Both the position numbers and the translations under genes were made by a program. Shown here one piece after another: positions 1 to 11,029 of a DNA stretch of 64,000 nucleotides. Within the stretch, counting starts at the first letter, position 1. Each line of letters opens with the position of its first letter. The notes beneath the pieces are model-generated. The model was not told the origin of the DNA. It did not search any database and saw only the letters and a program-made list of their open reading frames with translations. Source of the DNA: Struthio camelus. Taxonomy: Eukaryota > Chordata > Aves > Struthioniformes > Struthionidae. The stretch is from contig NC_090967.1 of NCBI RefSeq assembly GCF_040807025.1, forward strand, positions 3,284,001-3,348,000. Direction: 5' to 3'.

Positions 1-2440
1 TGCAGCGTAAGGTACATTCTTTAGTGAAAGCATTAGCTGGATATTTCGTATTTCTAACGATAATCTGCTAAACCTCCAGCAAAGCTGGTTATGGATCCAC
101 TTACAGTAGCGTTTATGGCTCAAGCATCACAAAATACTTCCTTGTCGTGTAACAAACTAAAACTCAGAAGTTCATGGCAATTCTTCTCACTAATCTGAAC
201 TTTGCATCCAGGACTGGTTAGATTTTGCAATCTGCCTTCTCTGACCACACACGCTTTCATTGCTGACAAGGAAAACTTTTTTTTTTTTGGGTGTACTGCA
301 GCCATAGAGATCCCCGGCCTGTTTACAGCAAAACCATTAGTTACAAAACGTTGTATGCGTCAGTATAGTCCGACCTTCATAAACTGGGCTCATCATGCCA
401 TTTCAGTTTGTACAGTGCTTCACATCTGATCACCAAGAATCGCGTTAGACCCAAACGTCTCCAACAAAGGAGTTGGCAAGCAGTTCCTGCAGTAGGCTGA
501 AGCCCCTAAGCAGGGATTCACTCAAGATGCTGAGCACACATCAAATTTGCTACCTAAACCGCACGGAAACTGCTAGGAGAGCCTATGCCCAGTACCTGGC
601 TCTGCCACAGTCAACAGTGCAACCTTAACTAAGTAATATGTCCCAAAGAGCACCTCAAATCCCGACTGGTGTGCCAGATGGCAGCGAAACAGCTCCGTAC
701 GCAGCATGCCACAGTCTGGACTCGGCTTTTTGGTGGAAACCTGGAGCACCATGATTTGGTTCCACGACACCAATCTGGCAAGAATTCAGCCACAGCACCT
801 TTCTCCTCCTTTTCTGGAAATTTAAGAAGGTTATAAACTGTCCCCCTCCCACTCGAGTTCACTTCACGATCACATGACTAAGACAGAAAGTGAATGTAAG
901 ATCTGGAATATACAGTCCAAGAAACCAGATGAACGCAGGGCCTTGGAAGCAAGCCCGACGCTTTGCAAAGGAAGCAGAGTGCAAGGGCGCAGCCCCCGGG
1001 ACTATGATAAACAGGTGGCTGGGGGAATTTGACATCTAATAAAAATCCCCCCTGCTCTGCAACTTGGCAGAAGAGTTCCAGATTGGAAAGGGGCTTTAAA
1101 CAAAGAAGGATGGAAATAGGGAAAGGGCCAGTGTACTCTTCAGCCCAGCGCACTACGAGAGGGGAATCCGGCCTTTCGCTACTGCTGGAGTAAGTGACAG
1201 AGACGCTTTTTCCAAACATCTGTGCTGCGCACTGGCAACTTCAAGTCCCTCTTTCCTCTCTCGGGAGGATTTCCTGCCCTTTTCTTTTTGTCTATCTGTT
1301 GCACACACAAGCAGTCTTTGAAGGACTCAAGATTATTATATCGTAGATAGCAGCAGGAGCAGTTACTGCAAAATTAGCAGTTCTGTGCTCGTAGCAAGAG
1401 ACAGAAACCGAGCAAGAGTGTCTTGAGTGTCACAGGTTCTCTCTCATGACTGCAGATGAGTTACAGCTCACCATGATTAGAATAAAGTGGAGAATTCCCC
1501 ATCTCCCCCAAGTACTTAAGAGACTTAGGAGTTTAAACATCATTTTTGTTGCAGGACTGTGCCCTTACCTACAATAGAAACATTTATTAGCAATAGTAGC
1601 TAGAAAAAGACAGTGGAAAGAGGTGAAAAGGAAAAGAAAAAAAAGCATCTAAAACACTTCCCCTTCACGGTCACAGCAGCAAAACCCTTACTCTCAGCAC
1701 TGTTCTTGCTCATTTTAAGAGTCTTTGCTAGCAAAAACAGCATCACCTGGGAGTTGCCTGCATAATGCCACCGGCACAGCTGCACAGCAAACCCTTTGAA
1801 GGGGACGCAACGCCATCAGCCAGGTCTCTCTCAGGAAAGTCACTGTTAAAAACTGTAACATCATGCTAAAGACACTTTTATTCCGGGACATGCTAACACA
1901 AGTAAAGCTATGCTTTTGTTCGTACAGCTGACTCCAAAACATCCCCCACCTCGGGGATAAGCTACGGTAAATGATGCCATTTCGCCAGCAGAACTACACC
2001 TAACCAGGGGCTTTTGGCGACAAGGCGAAGCCAGCCAGAAACCTCCTCGCCCAGCTGCGCCGAGCAGCTGGGCTAGAGCAGAGGCTGTGGTAGGGACCAC
2101 AACTCCATTAAGGAGAAGTTACGAAAAACTTGCTCGCAACTATCCCCTGCACAAGCGAAAAAAAATACAATAAGAGAGACGAGTAAATTTAAAAGTCTCA
2201 GTTCGATATACTCGTAACTACTTGGTCTTCTGCACCAGTTGAACTTGATCCGCTCCCAGATTAAGCTATGCCTGCAGGGGACCTGTCCGGTCCCAGGTCT
2301 CCAGCTGGGACCCTTGAGGACAACCCCAGCAGGGCCCCCACGTCCCAGTCACCCCAGTGCCACCTGGCCTCTCTCTGGCCCCCTCCTTCTCCATGGCCCC
2401 CCCATACCCATGATCCACAACTGGCCCCTGTAGGCCCCCC
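1..2440. other. Non-coding left edge, nothing recognised
   Basis: Mixed-composition unique sequence. Open frames are under about 115 codons and resemble nothing I know. There is no CR1 tail. The last ~170 bp becomes C-rich and low in complexity as it approaches minisatellite A. It may be the first intron of the leftward gene suggested at 4.4 kb. Confidence 0.5.
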
Positions 2441-2444
2441 TCAG

Positions 2445-4213
2445 AACCCCCTCCTCCCCCAAAGGCCCCTATGGATCCTCCCCCCTCCCGATCCCCCTCC
2501 TCCCCCAAAGGCCCCTATGGATCCTCCCCCCTCCCGATCCCCCTCCTCCCCCAAAGGAAGGCCCCTAGAGACCCCCCTCCTGATCCCTCTCCTCCCCCAA
2601 AGGAAGGTCCCTAGGGACCCCCCCCTCCCAATCCCCCTCCTCCCCCAAAGGCCCCTATGGATCCTCCCCCCTCCCAGATCTCTCTCCTCCCTCAAAGAAG
2701 GTCCCTAGGGACCCCCCCATCCCTCTCCTCCCCCAAAGGAAGGTCCCTAGGGACCCCCCCCTCCCAATCCCCCTCCTCCCCCAAAGGCCCCTATGGATCC
2801 TCTCCCCCTCCCAGATCTCTCTCCTCCCCCAAAGAAGGTCCCTAGGGACCCCCCCATCCCTCTCCTCCCCCAAAGGAAGGTCCCTAGGGACCCCCCCTCC
2901 CGCTCCCCCTCCTCCCCCAAAGGCCCCTATGGATCCTCTCCCCCTCCCAGATCTCCCTCCTCCCCCAAAGGAAGGCCCCTATGGACCCCCCCCGATCCCC
3001 CTCCTCTCCCCAAAGAAGGCCCCTAGGGACCCCCCTCCTGATCCCCCCTCCCCCAAAGAAAGGCCCCTAGAGACCCCCCCCTCCCGATCCCCCTCCTCCC
3101 CCAAAGGAAGGCCCCTATGGACCCCCCCGATCCCCCCTCCCCCAAAGAAAGGCCCCTAGAGACCCCCCCGATCCCCCTCCTCCCCCAAAGGAAGGCCCCT
3201 AGGGACCCCCCCCGATCCCCCTCCTCCCCCAAAGGAAGGCCCCTAGGGAACCCCCCGATCCCCCTCCTCCCCCAAAGGAAGGCCCCTAGGGACCCCCCTG
3301 ATCCCCCCTCCTCCCCCAAAGAAAGGCCCCTAGAGACCCCCCCGATCCCCCTCCTCCCCCAAAGGAAGGCCCCTAGGGACCCCCCCCGATCCCCCTCCTC
3401 CCCCAAAGGAAGGCCCCTAGGGACCCCCCCGATCCCCCTCCTCCCCCAAAGGAAGGCCCCTAGGGAACCCCCCGATCCCCCCTCCCCCAAAGAAAGGCCC
3501 CTAGGGACCCCCCCGATCCCCCCTCCTCCCCCAAAGGAAGGCCCCTAGGGACCCCCCCGATCCCCCCTCCTCCCCCAAAGGAAGGCCCCTAGGGACCCCC
3601 CCGATCCCCCTCCTCCCCCAAAGGAAGGCCCCTAGGGACCCCCCCGATCCCCCTCCTCCCCCAAAGGAAGGTCCCTAGGGACCCCCCCTCCCGCTCCCCC
3701 TCCTCCCCCAAAGGCCCCTATGGATCCTCTCCCCCTCCCAGATCTCCCTCCTCCCCCAAAGGAAGGCCCCTATGGACCCCCCCCGATCCCCCTCCTCTCC
3801 CCAAAGAAGGCCCCTAGGGACCCCCCCCGATCCCCCCCTCCCCCAAAGAAAGGCCCCTAGAGACCCCCCCCTCCCGATTCCCCTCCTCCCCCAAAGGCCC
3901 CTATGGACCCCCCCCGATCCCCCCTCCCCCAAAGAAAGGCCCCTAGAGACCCCCCCGATCCCCCTCCTCCCCCAAAGGAAGGCCCCTAGGGACCCCCCCG
4001 ATCCCCCCTCCTCCCCCAAAGGAAGGCCCCTAGGGACCCCCCCGATCCCCCTCCTCCCCCAAAGGAAGGCCCCTAGGGACCCCCCCGATCCCCCCTCCCC
4101 CAAAGAAAGGCCCCTAGGGACCCCCCCGATCCCCCTCCTCCCCCAAAGGAAGGCCCCTAGGGACCCCCCCGATCCCCCTCCTCCCCCAAAGGAAGGCCCC
4201 TAGGGACCCCCCT
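2445..4213. repeat. Minisatellite A, 41-46 bp unit, about 40 copies, C-rich on plus
   Basis: Tandem units contain CCCCCTCCTCCCCCAAAGG, AAGGCCCCTAGGGAC and CCCCGATC, with a variant carrying CCTATGGATCCTC. Measured spacing is 46 bp at the left end and 43-44 bp in the middle. Variants are interspersed, as if blocks were copied. The minus strand is G-rich with repeated GGGGGAGGAGGGGG, which could form quadruplexes. Long open frames through it are artefacts of the repeat. Confidence 0.95.
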
Positions 4214-4372
4214 CCAGGTTCCCCTGCTCCCCCACAGGCCCCTGTAGGCCCCCCAGTTCCCCCTCAAGGCCCCACGCACCCCCTACCCTCCCTCCGCCCC
4301 ACCCTCCTCAGCCCCCTGCGCCGCCCCTCCCTGCCCCCCAGCTGCCCCTATGGCCCCCCCAGCCCCCCGCAC

Positions 4373-4510
4373 CTGGCTCGGCGCAGATAGTCCCCGGCGC
4401 CGCGCGGAGGAGCCACCCCTCGTGGCGGCCGCAGCACCGCGCAGAACTCGGCGGCTGCCCCCGCCAGCGCAGCGCAGCCCCTCGCCGCGCCGCCGCCGCC
4501 AGCCGGCCCT
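4373..4510 (-). other. Putative non-coding first exon of a leftward gene (right limit uncertain)
   Basis: On the minus strand, GC-rich sequence just downstream of the ETS site runs into GCCGAGCCAG followed by GTGCGG, a plausible CAG|GTGCGG donor after 4373. No coding similarity is seen, as expected for a 5' UTR exon. Minisatellite A would then lie in its first intron. A gene without this exon remains possible. Confidence 0.35.
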
Positions 4511-4720
4511 ACTTCCTCTTAAAGGGGCCGCCCGCGAGGGCTCGGAGGCCGGCGGGCTCCTCCCACGCCACCGGCGGGGGGGCGGGTTGCGCCTCGCCGA
4601 CGGCGCCAGCGCCCGCCAGGCCGGGCCGGGGCCCCGGGGAGCGGTGTTGGGTGTTGGGCCAAGCGGGGTACGGCTGGGGCGGCCCTGCCCGGGGGGTCGC
4701 TGCTGCCACCGCTGTGTCAC
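4373..4720 (-). promoter_or_regulatory. CpG island between the two minisatellites; likely promoter of a leftward gene
   Basis: CpG-dense, non-repetitive block with many CGG/GCG steps. It contains an ETS-type site (AAGAGGAAGT on minus, 4511-4520) but no TATA box. The island ends on the left at a good splice donor on the minus strand. In human the gene at this position is MOB3A, transcribed the same way; its coding exons are not in the window, so the identity is only a suggestion. Confidence 0.55.
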
Positions 4721-4732
4721 TGGGGAGACGGG

Positions 4733-5600
4733 CGGGGACAGGCACTGGGGACAGGGGGACGGGCTCTGGGGAGGGGACAGGCCTTGGGGACAGGGGGACG
4801 GGCCCTGGGGACAGGGGGACGGGCCCTGGGGAGGGGGACAGGCCTTGGGGACAGGGGGACAGGCCTTGGGGACAGGGGGACGGGCTCTGGGGAGGGGACA
4901 GGCCTTGGGGACAGGGGGACAGGCCCTGGGGACAGGGGGACGGGCCCTGGGGAGGGGGACAGGCCTTGGGGACAGGGGAACGGGCTCTGGGGAGGGGACA
5001 GGCCTTGGGGACAGGGGGACGGGCCCTGGGGAGGGGGACAGGCCTTGGGGACAGGGGAACGGGCTCTGGGGAGGGGACAGGCCTTGGGGACAGGGGGACG
5101 GGCCCTGGGGAGGGGGACAGGCCCTGGGGACAGGGGGACGGGCCCTGGGGAGGGGGACAGGCCTTGGGGACAGGGGGACGGGCCCTGGGGAGGGGGACAG
5201 GCCCTGGGGACAGGGGGACGGGCCCTGGGGAGGGGGACAGGCCTTGGGGACAGGGGGACGGGCTCTGGGGAGGGGGACAGGCCTTGGGGACAGGGGGACG
5301 GGCCCTGGGGAGGGGGACAGGCCCTGGGGACAGGGGGACGGGCCCTGGGGAGGGGGACAGGCCTTGGGGACAGGGGGACGGGCCCTGGGGAGGGGGACGG
5401 GCCCTGGGGACAGGGGGACGGGCCCTGGGGAGGGGGACAGGCCTTGGGGACAGGGGGACGGGCCCTGGGGACAGGGGGACGGGCCCTGGGGAGGGGGACA
5501 GGCCCTGGGGACAGGGGGACGGGCTCTGGAGGGGGGACAGGCCTTGGGGAGGGGGACAGGCCCTGGGGACAGGGGGACAGGCCCTGGGGAGGGGGACCCG
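4733..5600. repeat. Minisatellite B, 20-bp unit in a 40-bp higher-order repeat, G-rich on plus
   Basis: Built from GGCCCTGGGGACAGGGGGAC and a GAGGGGGACAG variant alternating with a period of about 40 bp, with CCTTGG/CCCTGG and GGGCTC/GGGCCC variants. It degrades to about 5830. G runs every 4-6 bases give strong quadruplex potential on the plus strand. Open frames of up to about 520 codons in several frames are repeat artefacts. Confidence 0.95.
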
Positions 5601-5896
5601 ATGGGATGGGGGCACATGGGGACAGGCCCTGGGGCCCCGGGGACATGCACGTGCCTTGGGAAGGGGAGGACGTGGGGACAGGAGGACACAGGGACAGGGC
5701 GTGGGGTATGGGGGGTGCCTTGGGGACGTGGGACGCAGGGACAGGCCTTGGGGACAGGAGGACACGGGGATCGACTCTGAGGCCTTGGGGACAGGGCTCT
5801 GATGAGGACAGGCTTTGGGGATGGAGGGGACTGATGGAGATGCCCCGCTGCCACCCTGGGCCGGGCTCAGCGGGTCCCACGGCGTCAGCATCAGGA

Positions 5897-5966
5897 TTAG
5901 GCTTAGGCTGACGGTTAGGGGCACAACGAAGCCCGGGAGCAAGGTCCGGCCCAGCGTTAGGGTTAG
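5897..5966 (+). repeat. Telomere-like word cluster
   Basis: Five TTAGG-type words in 70 bp: ATTAGG, CTTAGG, TTAGGGG and TTAGGGTTAG. It lies just right of the decayed end of minisatellite B and is far too short and diverged to be a functional telomere array. Confidence 0.4.
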
Positions 5967-5999
5967 TCCACGGTGGCTTTTACACTGGGCCCCGAAAAC

Positions 6000-8829
6000 T
6001 TAACATAAATATTTCTGAAAGAAAATCAAATCCCTCCTCTAGGTGAAGTACCCCCTCGGCTGCGGGGAAGAGCCACCTCGTCCCTGAGCCCTGGTGGCGC
6101 GCGGCGAGCTCGGGAAGAGGCTTTCACAGAGCTGCAGCAGGGCAGGAGGCCGCTGTCTGTCTGTACGTCCTTACGGTGTACGTGGCAGCCGCAGGAGTGC
6201 CTTGATGGTAAATAACGGGCTGTCGCACAAATTGGAGTCCTTTATAATCAAATGCGTCCTTGCCATTAATTGTTTTCCTACCAAATCAAAAAAAAAGCCT
6301 CTTCCTAATTTTTTGCCAGATCATCTTTATATCCAGTTATTAGCAGCAATTTTCTTCAGCTATCTAATTAGTAATAACTTCAGATCACATGGGCAAGAGA
6401 CAGAGTAGTCTGGTTGCACAGTCATCCATATTCTACCCCCTGGCTGGCCGCTGGTCAGTGGTGAGTGCTGGGACACGCCGGTCAATCTCTGCTTTGATTT
6501 CCCCGTCTGTAAAACGCTGAAATTGTTAGAAACGTGAATATTTTGAGGTGAAGAGCACTGTAAAGCGCACCCAACGCCACTCTGCTAAAACACCCTGCCG
6601 AGTTTTCCTCCCTGCGGTGGGAAAGGAGTGTGTCAAGATTGTTTCCTGCCCTGCATGTGGCCCAGCTCTGTCTCACCCTGACCAGTCATTAATGCTTAGA
6701 GATATCGAATCCAAGATGTCACCGCTAGCAAAGAGCAAAAAATGATAATTCCAGAGAGTTCTCACAGGTTCTGCAACCGGGGAAACCCCCAGAGAAGAAG
6801 TACGTGTTCACACTGCAAACGCTTTTATAAGGGGGACCTTTTTTAATACATGACCAGCAGATGGGGCAGCAATCCTCCTGGAAGGAGCCCGCCGGCGAGG
6901 AAGAGGCTGGGGATGAGCCCTCGCAACGGCTGTCTCCATCCGCCTACCCTCGCTCGTTGGCTTATTCCAATGCCTTTTAATCTACATATTTATATGATAT
7001 ACTTTCTTTCTTTAACTGTTTAAATTTGTTAGTTGAGGGACAAGTTTCACCTCCTGTCAGATCTGTTTGAAGGTGGCCAACAGGTTTCTGGAAAGAAGAA
7101 ACAGCTCAACCGCATAAACGTGCCTTTAGAAAAACAAAATAAAACTCAAACTCTTGTCTACTCCTCTGAATTCAGGCCTGGGCCCTCACTTCTCCTTATA
7201 AACTCTGCAGAAGCCTACAGAAGACGTGATAGAGACCTGCATGGACTATTTGGATGCAAAAAAGTTTTGTCTTGGAGAGCTGCTGTCCTCCCAGGTGGGG
7301 CTGCGGGAAGCAGCGGGAAGGGGGATCTAAGGCACTTCCCAGACTCACCGCGCTGCAGATTTAAGTACCACGATTTTAAGTACTTCACTTTTCTGCTGCG
7401 ATGTAGCGCTAACTGCTGTTGCAGGCAGTGGGAATTCCCACGCCCTTCGCTAACACTTTGAGGCCAATACTTCTTTCATGATGCTTTAAGAAGTAGTGGA
7501 TGCAGCTCCTGTGCTTCCTCCCCTGCCTCCTCCCGTTTGGTGGCTGCCACGTGTTTCCTATGGTGTGAAACATCCCTACTCCATGGATTTCCTCTTGCAT
7601 TGGCTAATACCTTGAAAGTTAATTCAAGCAACCCATGATTATCCTGTGGGGAAAACCGTTTTGGTCCCCTTTCACCCTTACGAGCAGTTTTATCCACTTG
7701 CCTTTTGTTTGTGTAAGACATTATAGAAATACTGCTTGCAAGGAGAACCTGCCTTCCACTTCTGGAAAAGGGGTTTTCTTTTAATCTTCAAGTTGCAAAG
7801 TCCTCCTGGCATTGCTTGGACAGTCTAAAACTCAGACCATCATTTAACCTGAGCTTTGCCATTGCTTATCAGGGATGGCTTGGATATAATTTGCGCTTCT
7901 TTGTAATTAGAAAAGGCTGGTTATTCTTAGGAACCTTAATTAATTAAATTAGAGATGATATTGAGGGAATAAAGTGTTGACACAGCAAGCTAATAACATC
8001 CTGCTGCTAAATAATCTCCACGAAGATGAATCGTGGTCGGAAAGGATGGCAAAGCAATCAGCTGAGCAGAGCGGGAGCTGTGGAGTCTGCAGACGTGGGC
8101 TTGCCAGCCAGACTGCGTCACTGTGCCGGTCTCTCTGCCAGCTGCACAGCTGGATTTTGACTGGCCTTAACTATATTTCAGCCTAGGGCTACTCAGTAGA
8201 TTCTGGGCCAGATTCGGACTGTGAGAAAAGTTTGTTTGCATCTCACTGAGGCCCCAGATATGTGGTATCTGCTGCACCCTTGCAGGATTCACATATTTGC
8301 TGCCTATTCACATAGCTGCTGCCCGTTGCCATCAAAGTGTTGTAGCAGGGCTGGGGAGCTGCGTCAGCTGCAGCCAGTGCAAAGCATCCCCCCTGAGCAG
8401 ACTTTGCTAAAATTACTCATTAAATTATTCATTAAAAACAGAGGAAGTCTGTGTCACAATGTAGCACACTGTGAAAGTGGCACGAGCTTCATGTGCAACT
8501 TGGTGCTGTGCTAGAAATGCCTGGTCAGGGGCAAGTTTGTCTTATTATTCATTGTCATTATTGTCCTCGTGGTGGAACAGAAACGTTCAGTGAGGTGCCC
8601 TGTAAACGTAGGAGATGACCAGAAATCGGGAGCAAAACAAAAAAAAAAACTTCAAGCACATAGTTTTAAGCCAATCTGTATAATTTCTGGACAGAAAAGT
8701 AGAGTTTGTAACACAGGTCTATCTGAGCAGAAAGATCCAGTCCCCAAAATAATAGCTGTTCAACATACAAGGTTGTTCAAAGACCCGATGAATTAAAAAC
8801 AAGATTTGCTTTTACTTTTGCAGCTCTGG
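6000..8829. other. Intergenic stretch, no gene found
   Basis: Unique sequence without recognised coding exons. The longest open frame (7033-7461, plus) has no similarity I know and no convincing splice context. No CR1 tail was found. Confidence 0.5.
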
Positions 8830-8912
8830 ACAAACTGCCTAAAGTTGCAGTCTAAACCAATACTGCCTAAAATGGCAAGTAAACTGCCTGTAAAGTTGCA
8901 ACCTAAACCGCA
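8830..8912 (+). repeat. Short degenerate tandem repeat (about 2 copies)
   Basis: AAACTGCCTAAAGTTGCAG followed by TCTAAACC recurs about 53 bp later as AAACTGCCTGTAAAGTTGCA with CCTAAACC. A partial copy (ACTGCCTAAAATGGCA) lies in between. Confidence 0.6.
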
Positions 8913-9111
8913 AACCTGATGTTAGCAGCGTTGCCATTGCTCGGCGCAGAGGGAGCAGGGGCTGCGGTGCAAGGCCAGGGCTTTGGGACAGCCGGGACGC
9001 CCGAGGCAGGGCAGGGCGCTCTCCCGGGCAGCCGAGGGGTGCTGCAAGTGGCTGGGTGGATGCTGGCACCCAGCTGGATGCAACAGGAAGGGGTTAACCC
9101 GCCGCGGAGCT

Positions 9112-9175
9112 GGTTAGGCAGGATGGCCCAGTGTGCAGAGCACTGACCTCCCATGCAGCCTGGGGAACCAGGTGA
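9112..9175 (+). repeat. Possible tRNA-derived SINE relic
   Basis: GGATGGCCCAGTGTGCAGAG then CACTGACCTCCCATGCAGCC resembles the tRNA-like head of amniote SINEs, including an A-box-like TGGCCCAGTG. The B box (GGTTCGA) is not recognisable, so this is weak. Confidence 0.3.
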
Positions 9176-9179
9176 GTGA

Positions 9180-10960
9180 TCACCCAGTGGTGAATACACC
9201 CAAAATCAGGCGCACGAGATCCCCTGGAGTCTGGCCCTCGGCACCTGCCCTGTCCCAGATTGGCGGCAGCAGCAGCAGCAGCATCGCCTGCGCAGCAGGT
9301 TTTGCTCCTGCATTTTGCAGAAATCTCTGGCTGCGGCCATCTCGCGCATGGCCTGAGACTTCTCCCACCTGCCTTGCTTTGGCTCCAGCTGCAGCAGGCC
9401 ACCCTTTTGGATGGCGGGCAAGTGGACGTGTGCGAGTGCCATCAGCTGGGGCCGTGAGATGTCTGCAATGCCCTTAAAAACAGGAGAGAAGGGAGTTTTT
9501 TGACACGACAATCCCAGCAGTGCTGTTAACAAGCACGTGCCTTCTTTCCTCCCCTGCCAATGGCTAAACACTTGCTGAGGAAGCCTTTACCCCTCTTTTA
9601 AGCATCTTTCCTGCTGCTTCCTCATGTCATTGGAAGCTGCTCAGAGAAGCCTGTTTAGCTACAGGCAAGCGCGAGTTCAGTGCTCGGCTTTCTAAGGTGG
9701 TGAATGGGCATTCACATCTCACTGGGGTTTTTCTTCTTTTTTTTTTTCCAGAACCAAGATCCACCAGCACGCCGAGTGATTTCCTTGCTGGTGAGAGGGG
9801 ACTTGCAACGCTGGGACCAGTAATAAGTAGACACTAGTCCATACTCATTTCTCAAATCAGTGGCGTGACAACTCCCATCGCCTCTAAGGCGCTATAAAGC
9901 GGTGGGCAGCTGCTCTGGGAGTAGGGGTGGGTTTCCAGTCCTCGGTACTGGGCACAGACGGTCACTGTCACCAGCTCCGGAGACAGGAGCGACCCCAGCT
10001 CTAGCTCGGATGCCTCCAGCCTCCCTGTAGCTCCATGGCCGCCTTATTCCTTCCCAATTTTTTCCAAGCTTAGCTTTATGTTCATCCAGCAAGAAACGTC
10101 CAGCCTCGGCGCAAAAAGGCATCGCTACAGTCCTATGAGTCCTACAGCCCTTTGCTATTTTGGCAAAAGCTGGCAGCCTTCCTGGCTTTTGATCAGAGGG
10201 TTTATTGCTGGAATTAGCCAAGCTCTAATGTGTATTCTTTATTTTTCAGGAACTGCACATGCACCAGATAAGGCTGGGGCAGGGTTAACCCTGCTGGAGT
10301 TTCTGCTCGCCAGAGGAGAGCGTTGCTGTTGAGATAACTTCCAGGCTAATGGGGGAATGAGCAGTAGAAAAGAGCTTTCCTTGCTCTCCTCATGGGGAGC
10401 AAGCCCAACCCTTGAGGAGGCAGGAGTAGAAATATTTGGTTTTAGCGTTTTCAGGACAGCTCAGTTATTCTAAACTTTATTACAGTTGAATCAGAACACG
10501 GCCTAGTCCCAAACAAGCTTTTGCCTGCTTGCAAACAGCCCCCCTCCCCATTTTTGTTCAGAGCCCAAGGTGAACCCCACAGCTCTGCTAGGGTTACTCC
10601 AGGCCAGGTTCTTCCTTCCTTGCAGCCATCTCAGCCCTGTGCTTTGTTCCCTCTTAACCTCAGTTCTGCCCTGGGGATGGGAACGGTTGTGCTCCTGCTC
10701 TGTCCCAGCTGGTGGGCGCCACGTGGCTCAGCACCACCCTCGCTGTGCTGCAGGGCAGGAGAGGCTGTAGCACCTTTCTCTGCATCCTCTGAGCTAACTG
10801 ACAGGCTTGCCGGGAGCCTCAAACTCAGCCAGGCATCCCCAGCCCGACGTGCCTTCCAAACGCTGAAAAACGAGGCAGATGCAGCCACGTTCCCGCCCCA
10901 GGTGAGATTCAACTCTTGCTGCCGAGGCCAGACACCAGTTGCCAGCAGCGACCTGGCTGC
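9180..10960. other. Intergenic stretch, no gene found
   Basis: Moderately GC-rich sequence, with (GCA)n near 9265-9285 and a T run at about 9740. Overlapping open frames on both strands are short, and none resembles a known protein. Confidence 0.5.
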
Positions 10961-10970
10961 AGGGGTGGTG

Positions 10971-11013
10971 GTTTAACAGGACAAGCTGAAAGAATACGCT
11001 TGTCCTGTTAAAC
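10971..11013. repeat. Perfect inverted repeat, 16-bp arms, 11-base loop
   Basis: Left arm GTTTAACAGGACAAGC (10971-10986), loop 10987-10997, right arm GCTTGTCCTGTTAAAC (10998-11013), with all 16 pairs matching. The core AGGACAAGC is repeated directly at 11015-11023. Could be a copied-and-inverted patch left by template switching, or a transcribed hairpin. Confidence 0.9.
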
Positions 11014-11029
11014 AAGGACAAGCAAAAGG

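Noticed and set aside
2268-4203. Open frames of 140-155 codons through minisatellite A
   Set aside because: Same cause: Pro/Lys/Arg or Gly/Leu/Arg tandem translations on both strands, interrupted by repeat length changes.
4283-5942. Very long open frames (up to 523 codons) on both strands through minisatellite B
   Set aside because: They are Pro/Gly/Arg repeats open in several overlapping frames at once because the repeat lacks stop words. There is no family similarity.
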